From assembly GCA_019422905.1 (NCBI GenBank), contig JAHZCM010000019.1:1-17883 (forward strand): a DNA stretch of 17,883 nucleotides, given 5' to 3'. The notes beneath the pieces were generated by a model. It was not told the origin of the DNA, did no database searches, and saw only the letters and a program-made list of their open reading frames with translations. The DNA comes from Oscillospiraceae bacterium (GTDB taxonomy: Bacteria > Bacillota > Clostridia > Oscillospirales > Acutalibacteraceae). How positions within the stretch are numbered: the first letter of the stretch is position 1; each line of letters begins with the position of its first letter. This document shows, piece by piece, positions 1-7,313 of this stretch. A program made the position numbers and the translations under genes.

Positions 1-2
1 CC

Positions 3-1322
3 TTGCGTATGGTGGACATAATCCGGAAAAAGCGGAACGGCATGGCGCTGACCGACGCGGAAATCGACGCGGTCGTCAAGGGCTGTACGGACGGCACGAT
101 CCCCGATTATCAGCTTTCGGCGCTGATGATGGCGATCTGCTTTCAGGGCATGACAAAGCGCGAAACCGCGCGGCTCACGCTCGCGATGGCGCATTCCGGC
201 GACATGGTCGATCTTTCCGGCATTGAGGGCGTCACGGTGGACAAGCATTCCACCGGCGGCGTCGGCGACAAGACGAGCCTTGTAATTGTGCCGGTCGCCG
301 CGTCGTGCAGCGTGAAGGTCGCGAAAATGAGCGGGCGCGGGCTGGGGCATACCGGCGGGACGGTGGACAAGATGGAAAGCATTCCCGGTATGCAGATGGC
401 GCTCGATAAAGACGCGTTTTTCGCGGTTGTGAACCGCGTTGGCTGCGCGGTGATCGGGCAGTCCGGCAATCTGTGCCCGGCGGACAGGAAGCTCTATGCG
501 CTGCGCGACGTGACCGGTACGGTGGAGAGCATACCGCTGATTGCGTCCAGTATCATGAGCAAGAAAATCGCCGCGGGCAGCGACTGCATTTTGCTCGATG
601 TGAAAACCGGCAGCGGCGCATTTATGAAAACGCAGGCGGATGCGGAGATGCTGGCGCGGGAGATGGTGGAGATCGGCTCTGCCGTCGGACGGAAAACCGT
701 CGCGCTGATCACCGGCATGGAGCGCCCTCTGGGGCACGCCGTCGGCAACGCGCTTGAGATCATAGAGGTCTGCGAGACGCTCAAGGGGCGCGGCCCCGCC
801 GACTTGACCGCCGAGTGCATCGAGCTTGCGGCGAATATGATCTACCTCGGCGGAAAAGCCGATTCTATGGAAAGGGCGCGCGCTATGGCGAGGAATGCCA
901 TAGACAGCGGCGCGGCGTTCCAAAAGCTGTGTGAGATGGTGGAAGCGCAGGGCGGCGACAGCGCGTACCTGCGGGACACGGGAAGATTCACCCTGAGTCC
1001 TGTGCGGCGGGTGGTTACGGCGCCGCAGAGCGGCTACATCGTGCGCGCGGACGCCGAGCAGATCGGTCGGGCAAGCGTGCTGCTCGGCGCGGGACGCGAG
1101 ACGAAGGACAGCGCAATCGACTTCGGCGCGGGCATCGTCCTGCACAAAAACATGGGCGACCGCGTGGAAGCCGGCGAGCCGCTCGCAACGCTCTACGCTT
1201 CCGATGCGGAAAGATGCGCGCAGGGCGAAAAAGCGCTGCACGCCGCCTTTGCGTTTGGCGCGCAGCCGCCGCAGGAAAAGCCGCTTATTTTGAAACGGAT
1301 CGAGCAGGAAGAGGAAGGCTGA
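3..1322 (+). CDS. pdp: Pyrimidine-nucleoside phosphorylase (thymidine/uridine phosphorylase)
   Basis: Cytosolic salvage enzyme that splits uridine, thymidine or deoxyuridine with phosphate into the base and (deoxy)ribose-1-phosphate. The 439-residue product follows the Bacillus Pdp pattern almost throughout: an MRMVDII-type start, KHSTGGVGDK near residue 80, the family signature SGRGLGHTGGTVDK near 110-123, then GQSGNLCPADRKLYALRDVTGT and SIPLIASSIMSKKIAAG, and a C-terminal barrel-sandwich domain. Length is normal for the family (about 430-440). The start is taken as the TTG at position 3 because homologues begin MRMVD; an ATG lies two codons later. The ribosome site would be left of the window, so the start and operon context cannot be fully checked. 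A Nudix hydrolase follows 23 bases downstream on the same strand, probably co-transcribed. Confidence 0.95.
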   Translation: MRMVDIIRKKRNGMALTDAEIDAVVKGCTDGTIPDYQLSALMMAICFQGMTKRETARLTLAMAHSGDMVDLSGIEGVTVDKHSTGGVGDKTSLVIVPVAASCSVKVAKMSGRGLGHTGGTVDKMESIPGMQMALDKDAFFAVVNRVGCAVIGQSGNLCPADRKLYALRDVTGTVESIPLIASSIMSKKIAAGSDCILLDVKTGSGAFMKTQADAEMLAREMVEIGSAVGRKTVALITGMERPLGHAVGNALEIIEVCETLKGRGPADLTAECIELAANMIYLGGKADSMERARAMARNAIDSGAAFQKLCEMVEAQGGDSAYLRDTGRFTLSPVRRVVTAPQSGYIVRADAEQIGRASVLLGAGRETKDSAIDFGAGIVLHKNMGDRVEAGEPLATLYASDAERCAQGEKALHAAFAFGAQPPQEKPLILKRIEQEEEG

Positions 1323-1345
1323 GGGAAGGGAGGCCGCAGAATCCA

Positions 1346-1843
1346 ATGCCGGATATTCTTTTTAAAACGGACGAGTTTGTGTTCAGCTACCGCGTCGCGG
1401 GTATCTGCATGCAAAACGGCAGAGTGCTGCTGCAAAAGCCGACAAATGACGCGGGCTACGCCTTTCCGGGCGGGCATGTCGCGCTCGGGGAAACCAACGC
1501 GGAGACCCTTGCCCGCGAATTTCGGGAGGAGATCGGCGCTCAAATCGCCGTCCGCGACTTGAAATGGGTGGCGGAGATTTTCTTTCCGTGGGGCGATAAG
1601 CCCTGCCATCAGATCTGCCTTTACTATCTCGTGGATATCCTGACGCCGGAGATTCCGAAGGAAGGCAGCTTTATCGCGAAGGAGCGGCTGGAGGGGCGGG
1701 AATTCGACCTTGAATTTCACTGGGTTCCGCTCGACCGGGTACACGAAATCGAGGTGTATCCCGCGAACGCCGGCGAGCTGCTCGACCGGCTCGATGCGGG
1801 CGTGCAGCACTTCGTCTATAAAGAGGACGTGCCGGACAAATAA
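1346..1843 (+). CDS. Nudix hydrolase
   Basis: A 165-residue Nudix-fold protein, expected to hydrolyse a nucleoside diphosphate linked to another moiety; the substrate cannot be told from sequence. The Nudix box is complete at about residues 43-65 (G x5 E x7 R E F R E E I G A), preceded by FPGGH. The reading frame is open further upstream, but ATG 1346 follows a GGGAGG-like ribosome site at 1328-1333 (spacing about 12, slightly long) and gives a normal Nudix length; earlier starts would run into pdp. It lies just behind the nucleoside phosphorylase, so a role in nucleotide clean-up is plausible, but that is inference from position. Confidence 0.9.
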   Translation: MPDILFKTDEFVFSYRVAGICMQNGRVLLQKPTNDAGYAFPGGHVALGETNAETLAREFREEIGAQIAVRDLKWVAEIFFPWGDKPCHQICLYYLVDILTPEIPKEGSFIAKERLEGREFDLEFHWVPLDRVHEIEVYPANAGELLDRLDAGVQHFVYKEDVPDK

Positions 1844-1845
1844 AA

Positions 1846-1869
1846 ACACCCCCGCAAGGGCGAGGGTGT
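1846..1869 (-). terminator. Intrinsic terminator reading on the minus strand
   Basis: Hairpin ACACCC...GGGTGT (1846-1851 with 1864-1869), one mismatch, then CGC/GCG (1853-1855 with 1860-1862) around an AAGG loop. Read on the minus strand the stem is followed by TTTTTA, the U-tract of an intrinsic terminator. On the plus strand no U-tract follows. It would therefore stop leftward transcription from ppiB, about 320 bases after that gene ends, just before it enters the Nudix gene antisense. Confidence 0.6.
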
Positions 1870-1875
1870 ATAGTG

Positions 1876-2185
1876 GCGTATCAACTTCGCGGCGGCGTTG
1901 CCGCCATAGGAAACCCCCGGCGAGGGGTTCCTACGCTTGTGTAACGCAAGGGGTTTCGCGCGCTGTGGCGCGCAATAAGGGACTCCGTCCCTTAACTCTG
2001 CCGCCTTTTGAAAAAGGTGGGCGAAAACTTTTGGCGTTCCACTGCCGGAAGTATCCAAAATACGCGTTAACTCAGCCGCCTTCCAGCACCGGCGAGGCGA
2101 GGCTCGCCGAGCGCATGCGATACTTCGTATCGCAGCAGAATGCTTCGCATTCTCTTCCGCGACTTCGCAGCGGCACGTTGCCGCT
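1876..2185. repeat. Gene-free stretch packed with short, tight hairpins
   Basis: The 341 bases between the Nudix gene and ppiB (convergent ends) hold no convincing gene but a string of near-perfect inverted repeats, most with 2-6 base loops: GGCGGC/GCCGCC 1891-1905; GGAAACCCC/GGGGTTCC 1909-1931; GCGCGC/GCGCGC 1958-1973; TAAGGGAC/GTCCCTTA 1976-1994; CCGCCTTTT/AAAAGGTGG 2001-2020; CGGCGAG/CTCGCCG 2090-2109; TGCGATAC/GTATCGCA 2116-2134; AGAATGC/GCATTCT 2137-2153; AGCGGCA/TGCCGCT 2169-2185. On the minus strand the motif GGCGGC(T/A)GAGTTAA occurs twice. It resembles compound intergenic repeat elements seen in GC-rich clostridia, but family membership cannot be confirmed here. Confidence 0.6.
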
Positions 2186-2712
2186 TAGCCGCGTTCGGGG
2201 CCGGTGACCGGCTCGTCGTACTCGACGCCGAAGGTTTCGACCGTGACCTTCTCCATGACCTGATCCTCGCGGGGCCGGTCGGACCAGTCGCGGGGCGCGG
2301 AGACGATCGCCTGCGCGATGTCGATGCCCTCCGTGACCTTGCCGAAGGCGGCGTACTGGCCGTCGAGGTGCGGCGCGTCGTCCACCATGATGAAGAACTG
2401 GCTGCCCGCGCTGTTTGGGCGCTGGCTTCTCGCCATGGAGATCACGCCGGTGGTGTGGCGCAGGTTGTTCTCAAAGCCGTTCATGGTGAATTCGCCCTTG
2501 ATGCCGTAGCCGGGGCCGCCCATGCCGGTGCCCTCCGGGTCGCCGCCCTGAATCATGAAGCCGGGGATGACGCGGTGGAAGATCGTGCCGTCGTAGAAGC
2601 CCTTTTTGACGAGGGAGATGAAGTTGTTGACCGTGTTCGGGGCGATTTCAGGGTAAAGCTCTACCTTGATCGTACCGCGGCTGGTCTGAATGGTAACGAT
2701 AGGATTCTGCAT
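2185..2712 (-). CDS. ppiB: Peptidyl-prolyl cis-trans isomerase, cyclophilin type
   Basis: A 175-residue single-domain cyclophilin that would catalyse proline cis-trans isomerisation in protein folding. Family motifs are intact: FHRVIPGFMIQGGD near residues 45-58 (holding the catalytic Arg), then NSAGSQFFIMV and a PHLDGQYAAFGKV segment. No signal peptide or membrane segment precedes the domain, so it should be cytosolic. The frame is open far upstream, but ATG 2712 is preceded by an AAAGGAG ribosome site about 9 bases away and matches the usual MQNP-type start. It is divergent from exoA, and the stop codon touches the first of the small hairpins (2169-2185). Confidence 0.95.
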   Translation of the reverse strand: MQNPIVTIQTSRGTIKVELYPEIAPNTVNNFISLVKKGFYDGTIFHRVIPGFMIQGGDPEGTGMGGPGYGIKGEFTMNGFENNLRHTTGVISMARSQRPNSAGSQFFIMVDDAPHLDGQYAAFGKVTEGIDIAQAIVSAPRDWSDRPREDQVMEKVTVETFGVEYDEPVTGPERG

Positions 2713-2834
2713 TTTGAATTGCTCCTTTCTTAAAACGGGCGCTGCCTGCAAAAAGCCGTTTCCGTGCGACGGTTTTTGCTTCAGGCTCTGTATGCCGGAA
2801 TGCACGGCGGCTCCGCCCGGGCTGTGCCTGACCC

Positions 2835-2863
2835 AGTATACCACATAATTTCTGAAATGGGAA
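2835..2863 (-). promoter_or_regulatory. Predicted sigma-A-type promoter of ppiB
   Basis: On the minus strand, -35 TTCCCA (2858-2863) and -10 TATACT (2835-2840) are 17 bases apart, and the -10 carries an extended TGG immediately upstream. Transcription would start near 2828, giving a leader of roughly 115 nt before the ppiB ATG. The -35 overlaps the exoA ribosome binding site region on the other strand. Confidence 0.5.
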
Positions 2864-2867
2864 GTGA
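2859..2867 (+). promoter_or_regulatory. Ribosome binding site that decides the exoA TTG start
   Basis: GGGAAGTGA, 7 bases before TTG 2875. It matches 7 of 8 positions of GGAGGTGA and lies where an ATG 2857 start would put coding sequence, so it favours the TTG start. Confidence 0.6.
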
Positions 2868-2874
2868 TTTTACC

Positions 2875-3630
2875 TTGAAGCTGATTTCTTGGAATGTAAA
2901 CGGCCTGCGCGCCTGTATGGCGAAGGGGTTTGCCGATTTTTTGGCGGCGGAGGACCCGGACGTGATTTGCCTGCAGGAGACAAAAATGCAAAAAGAGCAG
3001 GCGGATTTTGACTTTGCCGGCTACACCGAATACTGGTTTTCGGCGGAGAAAAAGGGCTATTCCGGCACCGCGATTTTTACGAAGCAGGAGCCGCTTTCCG
3101 TGACGTACGGCATCGGCACCGACGAGGTGGATGCGGAGGGGCGCGTGATCTGCGCCGAGTTTGACGGCTTTTATCTCGTGACGGTCTATACGCCGAACGC
3201 CCAGCGCGAGCTTGTCCGCATCGATTTCCGCATGGCCTTTGAGGACGCCTTCCGCGCGTATCTCGAAAGGCTGCATGAAAGGAAGCCGGTTGTCGTTTGC
3301 GGCGATATGAACGTGGCGCACAAAATGATCGACCTCAAAAACGCGAAAGCGAATATCGGCAACGCGGGCTTCTCCTATGAGGAGCGCGGGAAATTTTCGG
3401 AGCTGCTGGCTTCGGGCTTTAACGATTCGTTCCGCATGCTTTACCCTGATCAAAAGGACGCGTACACGTGGTGGTCGTACATGGGCAAGGCGCGCGAGAA
3501 GAACGTGGGTTGGCGCATCGATTATTTCCTCGTCACGGACGAGCTGTGCGATAAGGTGGAGGACAGCGTTATCCTGAACGAGGTTGCCGGCAGCGACCAC
3601 TGCCCGATCAAGCTGCTCTTAAATGTATAA
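2875..3630 (+). CDS. exoA: Exodeoxyribonuclease III / AP endonuclease
   Basis: Base-excision repair nuclease of the ExoA/Xth family, cutting DNA 5' to abasic sites and trimming 3' ends. The 251-residue product shows the Mg-binding and catalytic motifs in order: WNVNGLRA (residues 6-13), LQETK (Glu35), YTPN, GDMNVAH, and a C-terminal GSDHCPI with the active-site Asp-His. The start is set at TTG 2875: GGGAAGTGA (2859-2867), close to the ideal GGAGGTGA, lies exactly 7 bases before it, and the resulting MKLISWNVNG is the usual family N-terminus. The ATG at 2857 would overlap this site and has no ribosome site of its own. Confidence 0.93.
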   Translation: MKLISWNVNGLRACMAKGFADFLAAEDPDVICLQETKMQKEQADFDFAGYTEYWFSAEKKGYSGTAIFTKQEPLSVTYGIGTDEVDAEGRVICAEFDGFYLVTVYTPNAQRELVRIDFRMAFEDAFRAYLERLHERKPVVVCGDMNVAHKMIDLKNAKANIGNAGFSYEERGKFSELLASGFNDSFRMLYPDQKDAYTWWSYMGKAREKNVGWRIDYFLVTDELCDKVEDSVILNEVAGSDHCPIKLLLNV

Positions 3631-3704
3631 ACGCAGATCGGCGGGGGTACCCCTGCAAGCGATTCGCGGAGACAGTCCGGCAGGAAAGGAGCGGAAAGGA
3701 AAGC

Positions 3705-4352
3705 ATGGAGTTTAAAGAGATGAAAACCATAACGCTGCTGATGCAGCCGGCGGAAAACGGCTGGACGGCGGTGCATAAAAAATATAAAAATGTGTATGGG
3801 CGCGTGATCTGCACGGAGGCGGGGAAAACCGCCGTGCTGAAAACGAGCTTCGGGGAAAATCAAACGGCGCGTGCGGAGGCGGTGGAAGCCGCCGTGCGAA
3901 GCGTGTTTTTGGAGACGGAAGCGGAGCGGATTCAGATAGACGGCGAAACGCAGACCCGCGCGGCGTGGCAGGCGGCGCGGGACGCGCTGTACCAAAAGCT
4001 GCACCGCACGCGCGCGGACTACGCGGACGTACTGGGCCGCCGTGTACACTGCGTGATGGACCGACCGCTCGGCTCCGCGCATCCGCGGTACCCGGATATG
4101 ATCTACCCCGTCAATTACGGCTGCGTGCCGGGCATCCTTGCAGGCGACGGCGCGGAGCAGGACGTATATATCCTCGGCCCCACAGTGCCGCTTGAAACCT
4201 TTGACGGCACAGTCATCGCGGTGATCCACCGCTTTGACGACTGCGAGGATAAATGGGTCGTTGCGGCGGAGGGCGTGTCCTATACGGCGGAAGAGATCCG
4301 TAAGGCCGTAAATTTTCAGGAGCGGTACTACACGAGCGAGCTTATTCTTTGA
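3705..4352 (+). CDS. Inorganic pyrophosphatase (family I-like) with a novel N-terminal extension
   Basis: The C-terminal half (about residues 110-215) matches the short inorganic pyrophosphatases of Firmicutes: MDRPLGSAHP at 118-127, IYPVNYGCVPGI at 133-144, EQDVYILG at 151-158, then an AVIHR segment and a FQERYY tail. It should hydrolyse pyrophosphate to phosphate in the cytosol. Stand-alone relatives are only about 110 residues, so the first 107 or so residues are an extra region I do not recognise. It has a beta-strand-like start, a helical stretch around 54-70 and a basic helix around 85-105. Start ATG 3705 follows GGAAAGGA (spacing 4) with a second AAAGGAG 13 bases away; ATG 3720 is an alternative. 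It is probably its own unit between exoA and the AraC gene. Confidence 0.8.
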   Translation: MEFKEMKTITLLMQPAENGWTAVHKKYKNVYGRVICTEAGKTAVLKTSFGENQTARAEAVEAAVRSVFLETEAERIQIDGETQTRAAWQAARDALYQKLHRTRADYADVLGRRVHCVMDRPLGSAHPRYPDMIYPVNYGCVPGILAGDGAEQDVYILGPTVPLETFDGTVIAVIHRFDDCEDKWVVAAEGVSYTAEEIRKAVNFQERYYTSELIL

Positions 4353-4445
4353 GAAAGACTGAAAACAGGCCGATGCAGGCCGGCGCGCGGAGAAGCGGCG
4401 CACGCGCGCTGCGGAAAGGGGGGGATATCCTTGCAGGAGGAATTG

Positions 4446-5393
4446 ATGCGGCGGCTGCGCGAGATCACGCCGGAGGAACGGCGGATACTCGACGGCGGCG
4501 CCGTGGATAAAAACACCTATACGGCGAAGGCCGTGTTTACAGTGGACAGCGAAAAGATGCTGGAGCGCGGGCGGCTGATCTCCGTGCGCGCCCATACGCG
4601 CTTTGCGCCCTTCCCGCGCCACGCGCACAGCTATATCGAGATCATGTATATGTGCTCGGGAAAAACGGTGCACCGCATCAACGGCGGCGAGCCGGTGACG
4701 CTGAATGCGGGCGAGCTTTTGTTTCTCGGGCGCGGCGCATCGCATGAGATCGAGCGGGCGGGCTATGACGATATCGCGGTGAATTTCATCGTGCTGCCGC
4801 AGTTCTTTGATACGGCGCTCGAGCTGATCGGCGCGGATAACGCGCTCGGACGCTTCATCGCGGATTCGGTCAGCCGCGCAGGCGGCTCGGATACGCTTTT
4901 GTTCCGCGTGGCGGATGTGCTTCCCGTGCAGAACCTCGTGGAAAATATGGTCTGGGCGCTTGTGCGGGAGACGAAAAACCGGCGGCGTATCACGCAGAAT
5001 ACCATGGCGCTTCTGTTCATGGAACTTCTGAACTGTACGGACCGCCTCGCTGCGCCGGACGATGAGGGAGAGCACAGCACGCTTGTGATGACGGCGCTCC
5101 GGGAAATCGAGGAAAACTACCGCGTCGCGAGCCTGACGGAGCTGGCGTCCCGCTGCGGCGTGACGGTTTCGTATCTGAGCGCCGCCGTACACAGCGCGAC
5201 GGGCTTCACGTTCAAGGCGCTGCTGCGGCGCAAGCGCATGGAAAAGGCCGCCGGGCTTCTGAGCCGCACACGGCTGCCGGTCGGCGACATCATCGCGGCG
5301 GTCGGCTATGAAAACACCAGCTATTTTTACCGCACCTTTTCCGAAATGTACGGCGTCACGCCGCGGGAATACCGGATGCGGCAAAAGACCTAG
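4446..5393 (+). CDS. AraC-family transcriptional regulator with cupin sensor domain
   Basis: A 315-residue one-component regulator. Residues about 45-110 form a cupin-like effector domain (RHAHSYIEIMYMCSG, then LNAGELLFLGRGASHEI), and the C-terminal ~100 residues carry two helix-turn-helix motifs (LTELASRCGVTVSYLSAAVH and VGDIIAAVGYENTSYFYRTF) ending in the AraC signature GVTPREYR. It probably responds to a small sugar-like ligand, but the ligand cannot be named. The start is ATG 4446, 5 bases after a perfect AGGAGG (4435-4440); an upstream in-frame TTG at 4431 would place that ribosome site inside the gene. The stop codon is part of the AGGAGG of the next gene, so the two are likely co-expressed. 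Confidence 0.92.
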   Translation: MRRLREITPEERRILDGGAVDKNTYTAKAVFTVDSEKMLERGRLISVRAHTRFAPFPRHAHSYIEIMYMCSGKTVHRINGGEPVTLNAGELLFLGRGASHEIERAGYDDIAVNFIVLPQFFDTALELIGADNALGRFIADSVSRAGGSDTLLFRVADVLPVQNLVENMVWALVRETKNRRRITQNTMALLFMELLNCTDRLAAPDDEGEHSTLVMTALREIEENYRVASLTELASRCGVTVSYLSAAVHSATGFTFKALLRRKRMEKAAGLLSRTRLPVGDIIAAVGYENTSYFYRTFSEMYGVTPREYRMRQKT

Positions 5394-5404
5394 GAGGGAA
5401 GACA

Positions 5405-5803
5405 ATGCGGAAAAAACCACGCGTATGCGCGCCGAAAAGGATCGGAAGCTGCGGTGTGCTGTGCTTGCTTGCGGCAGTTTTGTTATCCGCTTGCAGCCTG
5501 AACCTACAGGCGGAAGCGGATAAAGAAATCATCGTTTCTCCCGATATATGGGAGTATGCGGATCAATGCTTTGCAAATAAAACGGCTGCTGACGGCGTGG
5601 AAGCGCCTGAATCCGACAGTGTGAATCTGTACTTCCAGCGCCGCCATCCGGAGCGTTTTGCCTGCGAGTATTTTTATGAAACGGAGCAAAACGAAAGAAA
5701 GCGCTACATCTGCGTTCTGGAGACGCAGGGGGATGCGATCGTCCTCCTGCGCGAAAGCGACGACCCGCAGGAGGATATAAACGCTTTACTCAATCGGGAA
5801 TAA
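5405..5803 (+). CDS. Small predicted lipoprotein
   Basis: A 132-residue protein of unknown function. It has a basic N-terminus, a hydrophobic stretch (VLCLLAAVLLSAC) and a lipobox LSAC with Cys near residue 30, so it should be lipidated and held on the outer face of the membrane. The mature part is short, acidic and contains no domain I recognise; it looks like a compact alpha/beta fold with a YICVLETQGDAIVLL strand pair near the end. An AGGAGG ribosome site is 7 bases before ATG 5405, and the gene starts 11 bases after the AraC regulator, so it is most likely in the same operon. Confidence 0.75.
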   Translation: MRKKPRVCAPKRIGSCGVLCLLAAVLLSACSLNLQAEADKEIIVSPDIWEYADQCFANKTAADGVEAPESDSVNLYFQRRHPERFACEYFYETEQNERKRYICVLETQGDAIVLLRESDDPQEDINALLNRE

Positions 5804-6001
5804 TGGAGAAGCTGGGCATCGCCCGGAGATTGGGCCGCATTCTGCCACGCATCAAATAGACTTTGAGAGCTGATACGGATGCTGTCGGGTGGCTTTATAT
5901 CCTTGCTGGAGATCTGCTTAATTAAAAAGTGTGAATGTAAGCAGCCCGGCCTTGAATCGAAACAGCATCGACACCAGCTTATGAATGCTGCGAATTGAAA
6001 G

Positions 6002-6027
6002 AAGGACGTCCCGCGCGGGACGTCCTT
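6002..6027. terminator. Bidirectional intrinsic terminator
   Basis: A perfect 26-base palindrome whose half is AAGGACGTCCCGC. On the plus strand it is followed by TTCGTTTAT and on the minus strand by CTTTCAATTC, so the U-tracts are modest on both sides. It sits between the converging lipoprotein gene (+) and anti-sigma gene (-), as expected of a shared terminator. The rest of the gap (5804-6001) shows no convincing gene or site. Confidence 0.75.
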
Positions 6028-6052
6028 TCGTTTATGGCTTGTAGTTTGCGGC

Positions 6053-6823
6053 TTAATTGCGGCCGCAGCGGGTTCCGCTGCCATGACAGGTTCCATTTGC
6101 CTGACCGGATCCGCTGTGCATCCCGGCGCCGCATTGCTGGCCGCCGCCGTTTTGAGCGCCTGCCGCATCGGACTCGGAATCGGAGTTTTCGCCCAAAAGG
6201 GCAGAAATCCGCTCGCGGATCTCGCGCATGGATAGACTTTGCGCGTCTTCGGGCGTGACGCTCTGATCCAGCGCCTTCCATTCCAGATAGGCCTCGTACC
6301 TCCGCACACCGAGTCCGGCTGCGCTCGCTGCCTCAAGCGTTTCCGCGCCGGTGGCCTGACAGTTCACGCCCGCACAGTGTGTTTCGATTTCCGCAGAGAG
6401 TGCGGCATTTTTCTCTGTGCTGCCGGCAGCGATGGAAACGGATGCTTCCGCATCGCCGCCGTTTTCTACCAGCGCGGCGACCGCGTCGCCGTATGTGCAG
6501 TGCGTCAGGCCGAGCGCATCGACGGCCGCCTGCCCGCCGGGCGAAAGGCAGGTGTAGGAAACCACACGGTCAAAAGCGTTGATTTTCAGCTCAACGGTTT
6601 CGGCGGCCTCCACGCTGATCGCGGCTACCGGTATCGAATAGACACCGTAACCTGTCAGGGCGAGCAGAATGAGCAGCGCGCAGCAGACGGCAGGAACTGC
6701 ACGGCGCAGAGCGGTGCGGTGGGCGCGGGCATACAGCTTTTTGTGCACAAAATCTGCGGTGTTATCTTTTAACGTATCGCCGGCATGTACAGTGTCAAAA
6801 GCGCGTTGAATTTTCTTATCCAT
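6053..6823 (-). CDS. Membrane anti-sigma factor with RsgI-like extracytoplasmic domain
   Basis: A 256-residue single-pass protein expected to hold the ECF sigma factor of the previous gene at the membrane. Residues 1-41 are a basic cytosolic part, 42-63 a membrane segment (AVCCALLILLALTGYG), and about 70-125 resemble the extracellular middle domain of RsgI-type anti-sigma factors (VELKINAFDRVVSYTCLS...GDAVAALVENGG). Residues 160-205 carry a helical segment typical of clostridial relatives (RRYEAYLEWKALD...SMREIRERI). The tail (223-256) is rich in Gly, Cys and His. Eight Cys lie outside the membrane. The start ATG 6823 overlaps the sigma gene stop (ATGGATAA) and has GGGAG 9 bases upstream; ATGs at 6829 and 6832 are alternatives. 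Confidence 0.82.
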   Translation of the reverse strand: MDKKIQRAFDTVHAGDTLKDNTADFVHKKLYARAHRTALRRAVPAVCCALLILLALTGYGVYSIPVAAISVEAAETVELKINAFDRVVSYTCLSPGGQAAVDALGLTHCTYGDAVAALVENGGDAEASVSIAAGSTEKNAALSAEIETHCAGVNCQATGAETLEAASAAGLGVRRYEAYLEWKALDQSVTPEDAQSLSMREIRERISALLGENSDSESDAAGAQNGGGQQCGAGMHSGSGQANGTCHGSGTRCGRN

Positions 6824-7292
6824 CGGCATCATCTCCCAGCATTTCCCGCAAAAGGGCTTTGGCACGCTTGAGCTGCGTGTAGACGGTGTTTTCATTCCGG
6901 CGCAGCAAAGCGGCAATTTCACAGGCGGTGTACTGCTCATAATAGAAGAGATAGACGACATCACGGTACTTTGCGGGCAGGGAAAGCACGGCCTCAAGCA
7001 CCTCGCGGTGCTCGTCCTCACAGGGAAGCTCGCCGATGGAATCGAGCGAAACGATGCGGCTGCGGAAAAAAGATCTCAACAGATCTCTGCAGGCGTTCAC
7101 CGTTACGCGGATAATCCACGCCTTTTCATGCGCATCGCTTTCAAACACACCGGAATAAAGGGCATATTTCAGAAAAACGCTCTGAAATATGTCCTCCGTA
7201 TCGGCATAGTTTTTCAGATGCAGCATGCAGATGCGCCGCACGGTGTCCGCGTACCGCTCGATGGCCTGAACAGTTTCCTGTTCGCTTCGCAT
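6816..7292 (-). CDS. ECF-type RNA polymerase sigma factor
   Basis: A 158-residue sigma-70-family extracytoplasmic-function factor. Region 2 spans about residues 5-70 (NYADTEDIFQSVFLKYAL, then EKAWIIRVTVNACRDLLRS) and region 4 about 100-150 (LPAKYRDVVYLFYYEQYTACEIAALLRRNENTVYTQLKRAKALLR), with a short acidic linker and no extra domains. Start ATG 7292 has AAGGGA 5 bases upstream. Its last codons overlap the anti-sigma start by 8 bases, which suggests translational coupling, and it begins 21 bases after the secreted repeat protein gene. The three genes thus form one leftward operon. The regulon is unknown apart from the candidate promoter at 7782-7808. Confidence 0.93.
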   Translation of the reverse strand: MRSEQETVQAIERYADTVRRICMLHLKNYADTEDIFQSVFLKYALYSGVFESDAHEKAWIIRVTVNACRDLLRSFFRSRIVSLDSIGELPCEDEHREVLEAVLSLPAKYRDVVYLFYYEQYTACEIAALLRRNENTVYTQLKRAKALLREMLGDDADG

Positions 7293-7313
7293 AGTAATCC
7301 CTTCTTGCAGTTT

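Noticed and set aside
3644..3653. Palindrome GGGGTACCCC after exoA as a terminator
   Set aside because: No loop and no T-run on either strand; likely chance in GC-rich sequence.
3522..5420. A 632-codon open frame on the minus strand across exoA, the pyrophosphatase and the AraC gene
   Set aside because: It lies antisense to three well-supported genes, is very rich in Arg, His and Ala as GC-rich shadow frames are, and shows no recognisable domain.
5803..5859. Tiny 18-codon frame starting at the lipoprotein stop codon
   Set aside because: No ribosome site and very short; no support for translation.
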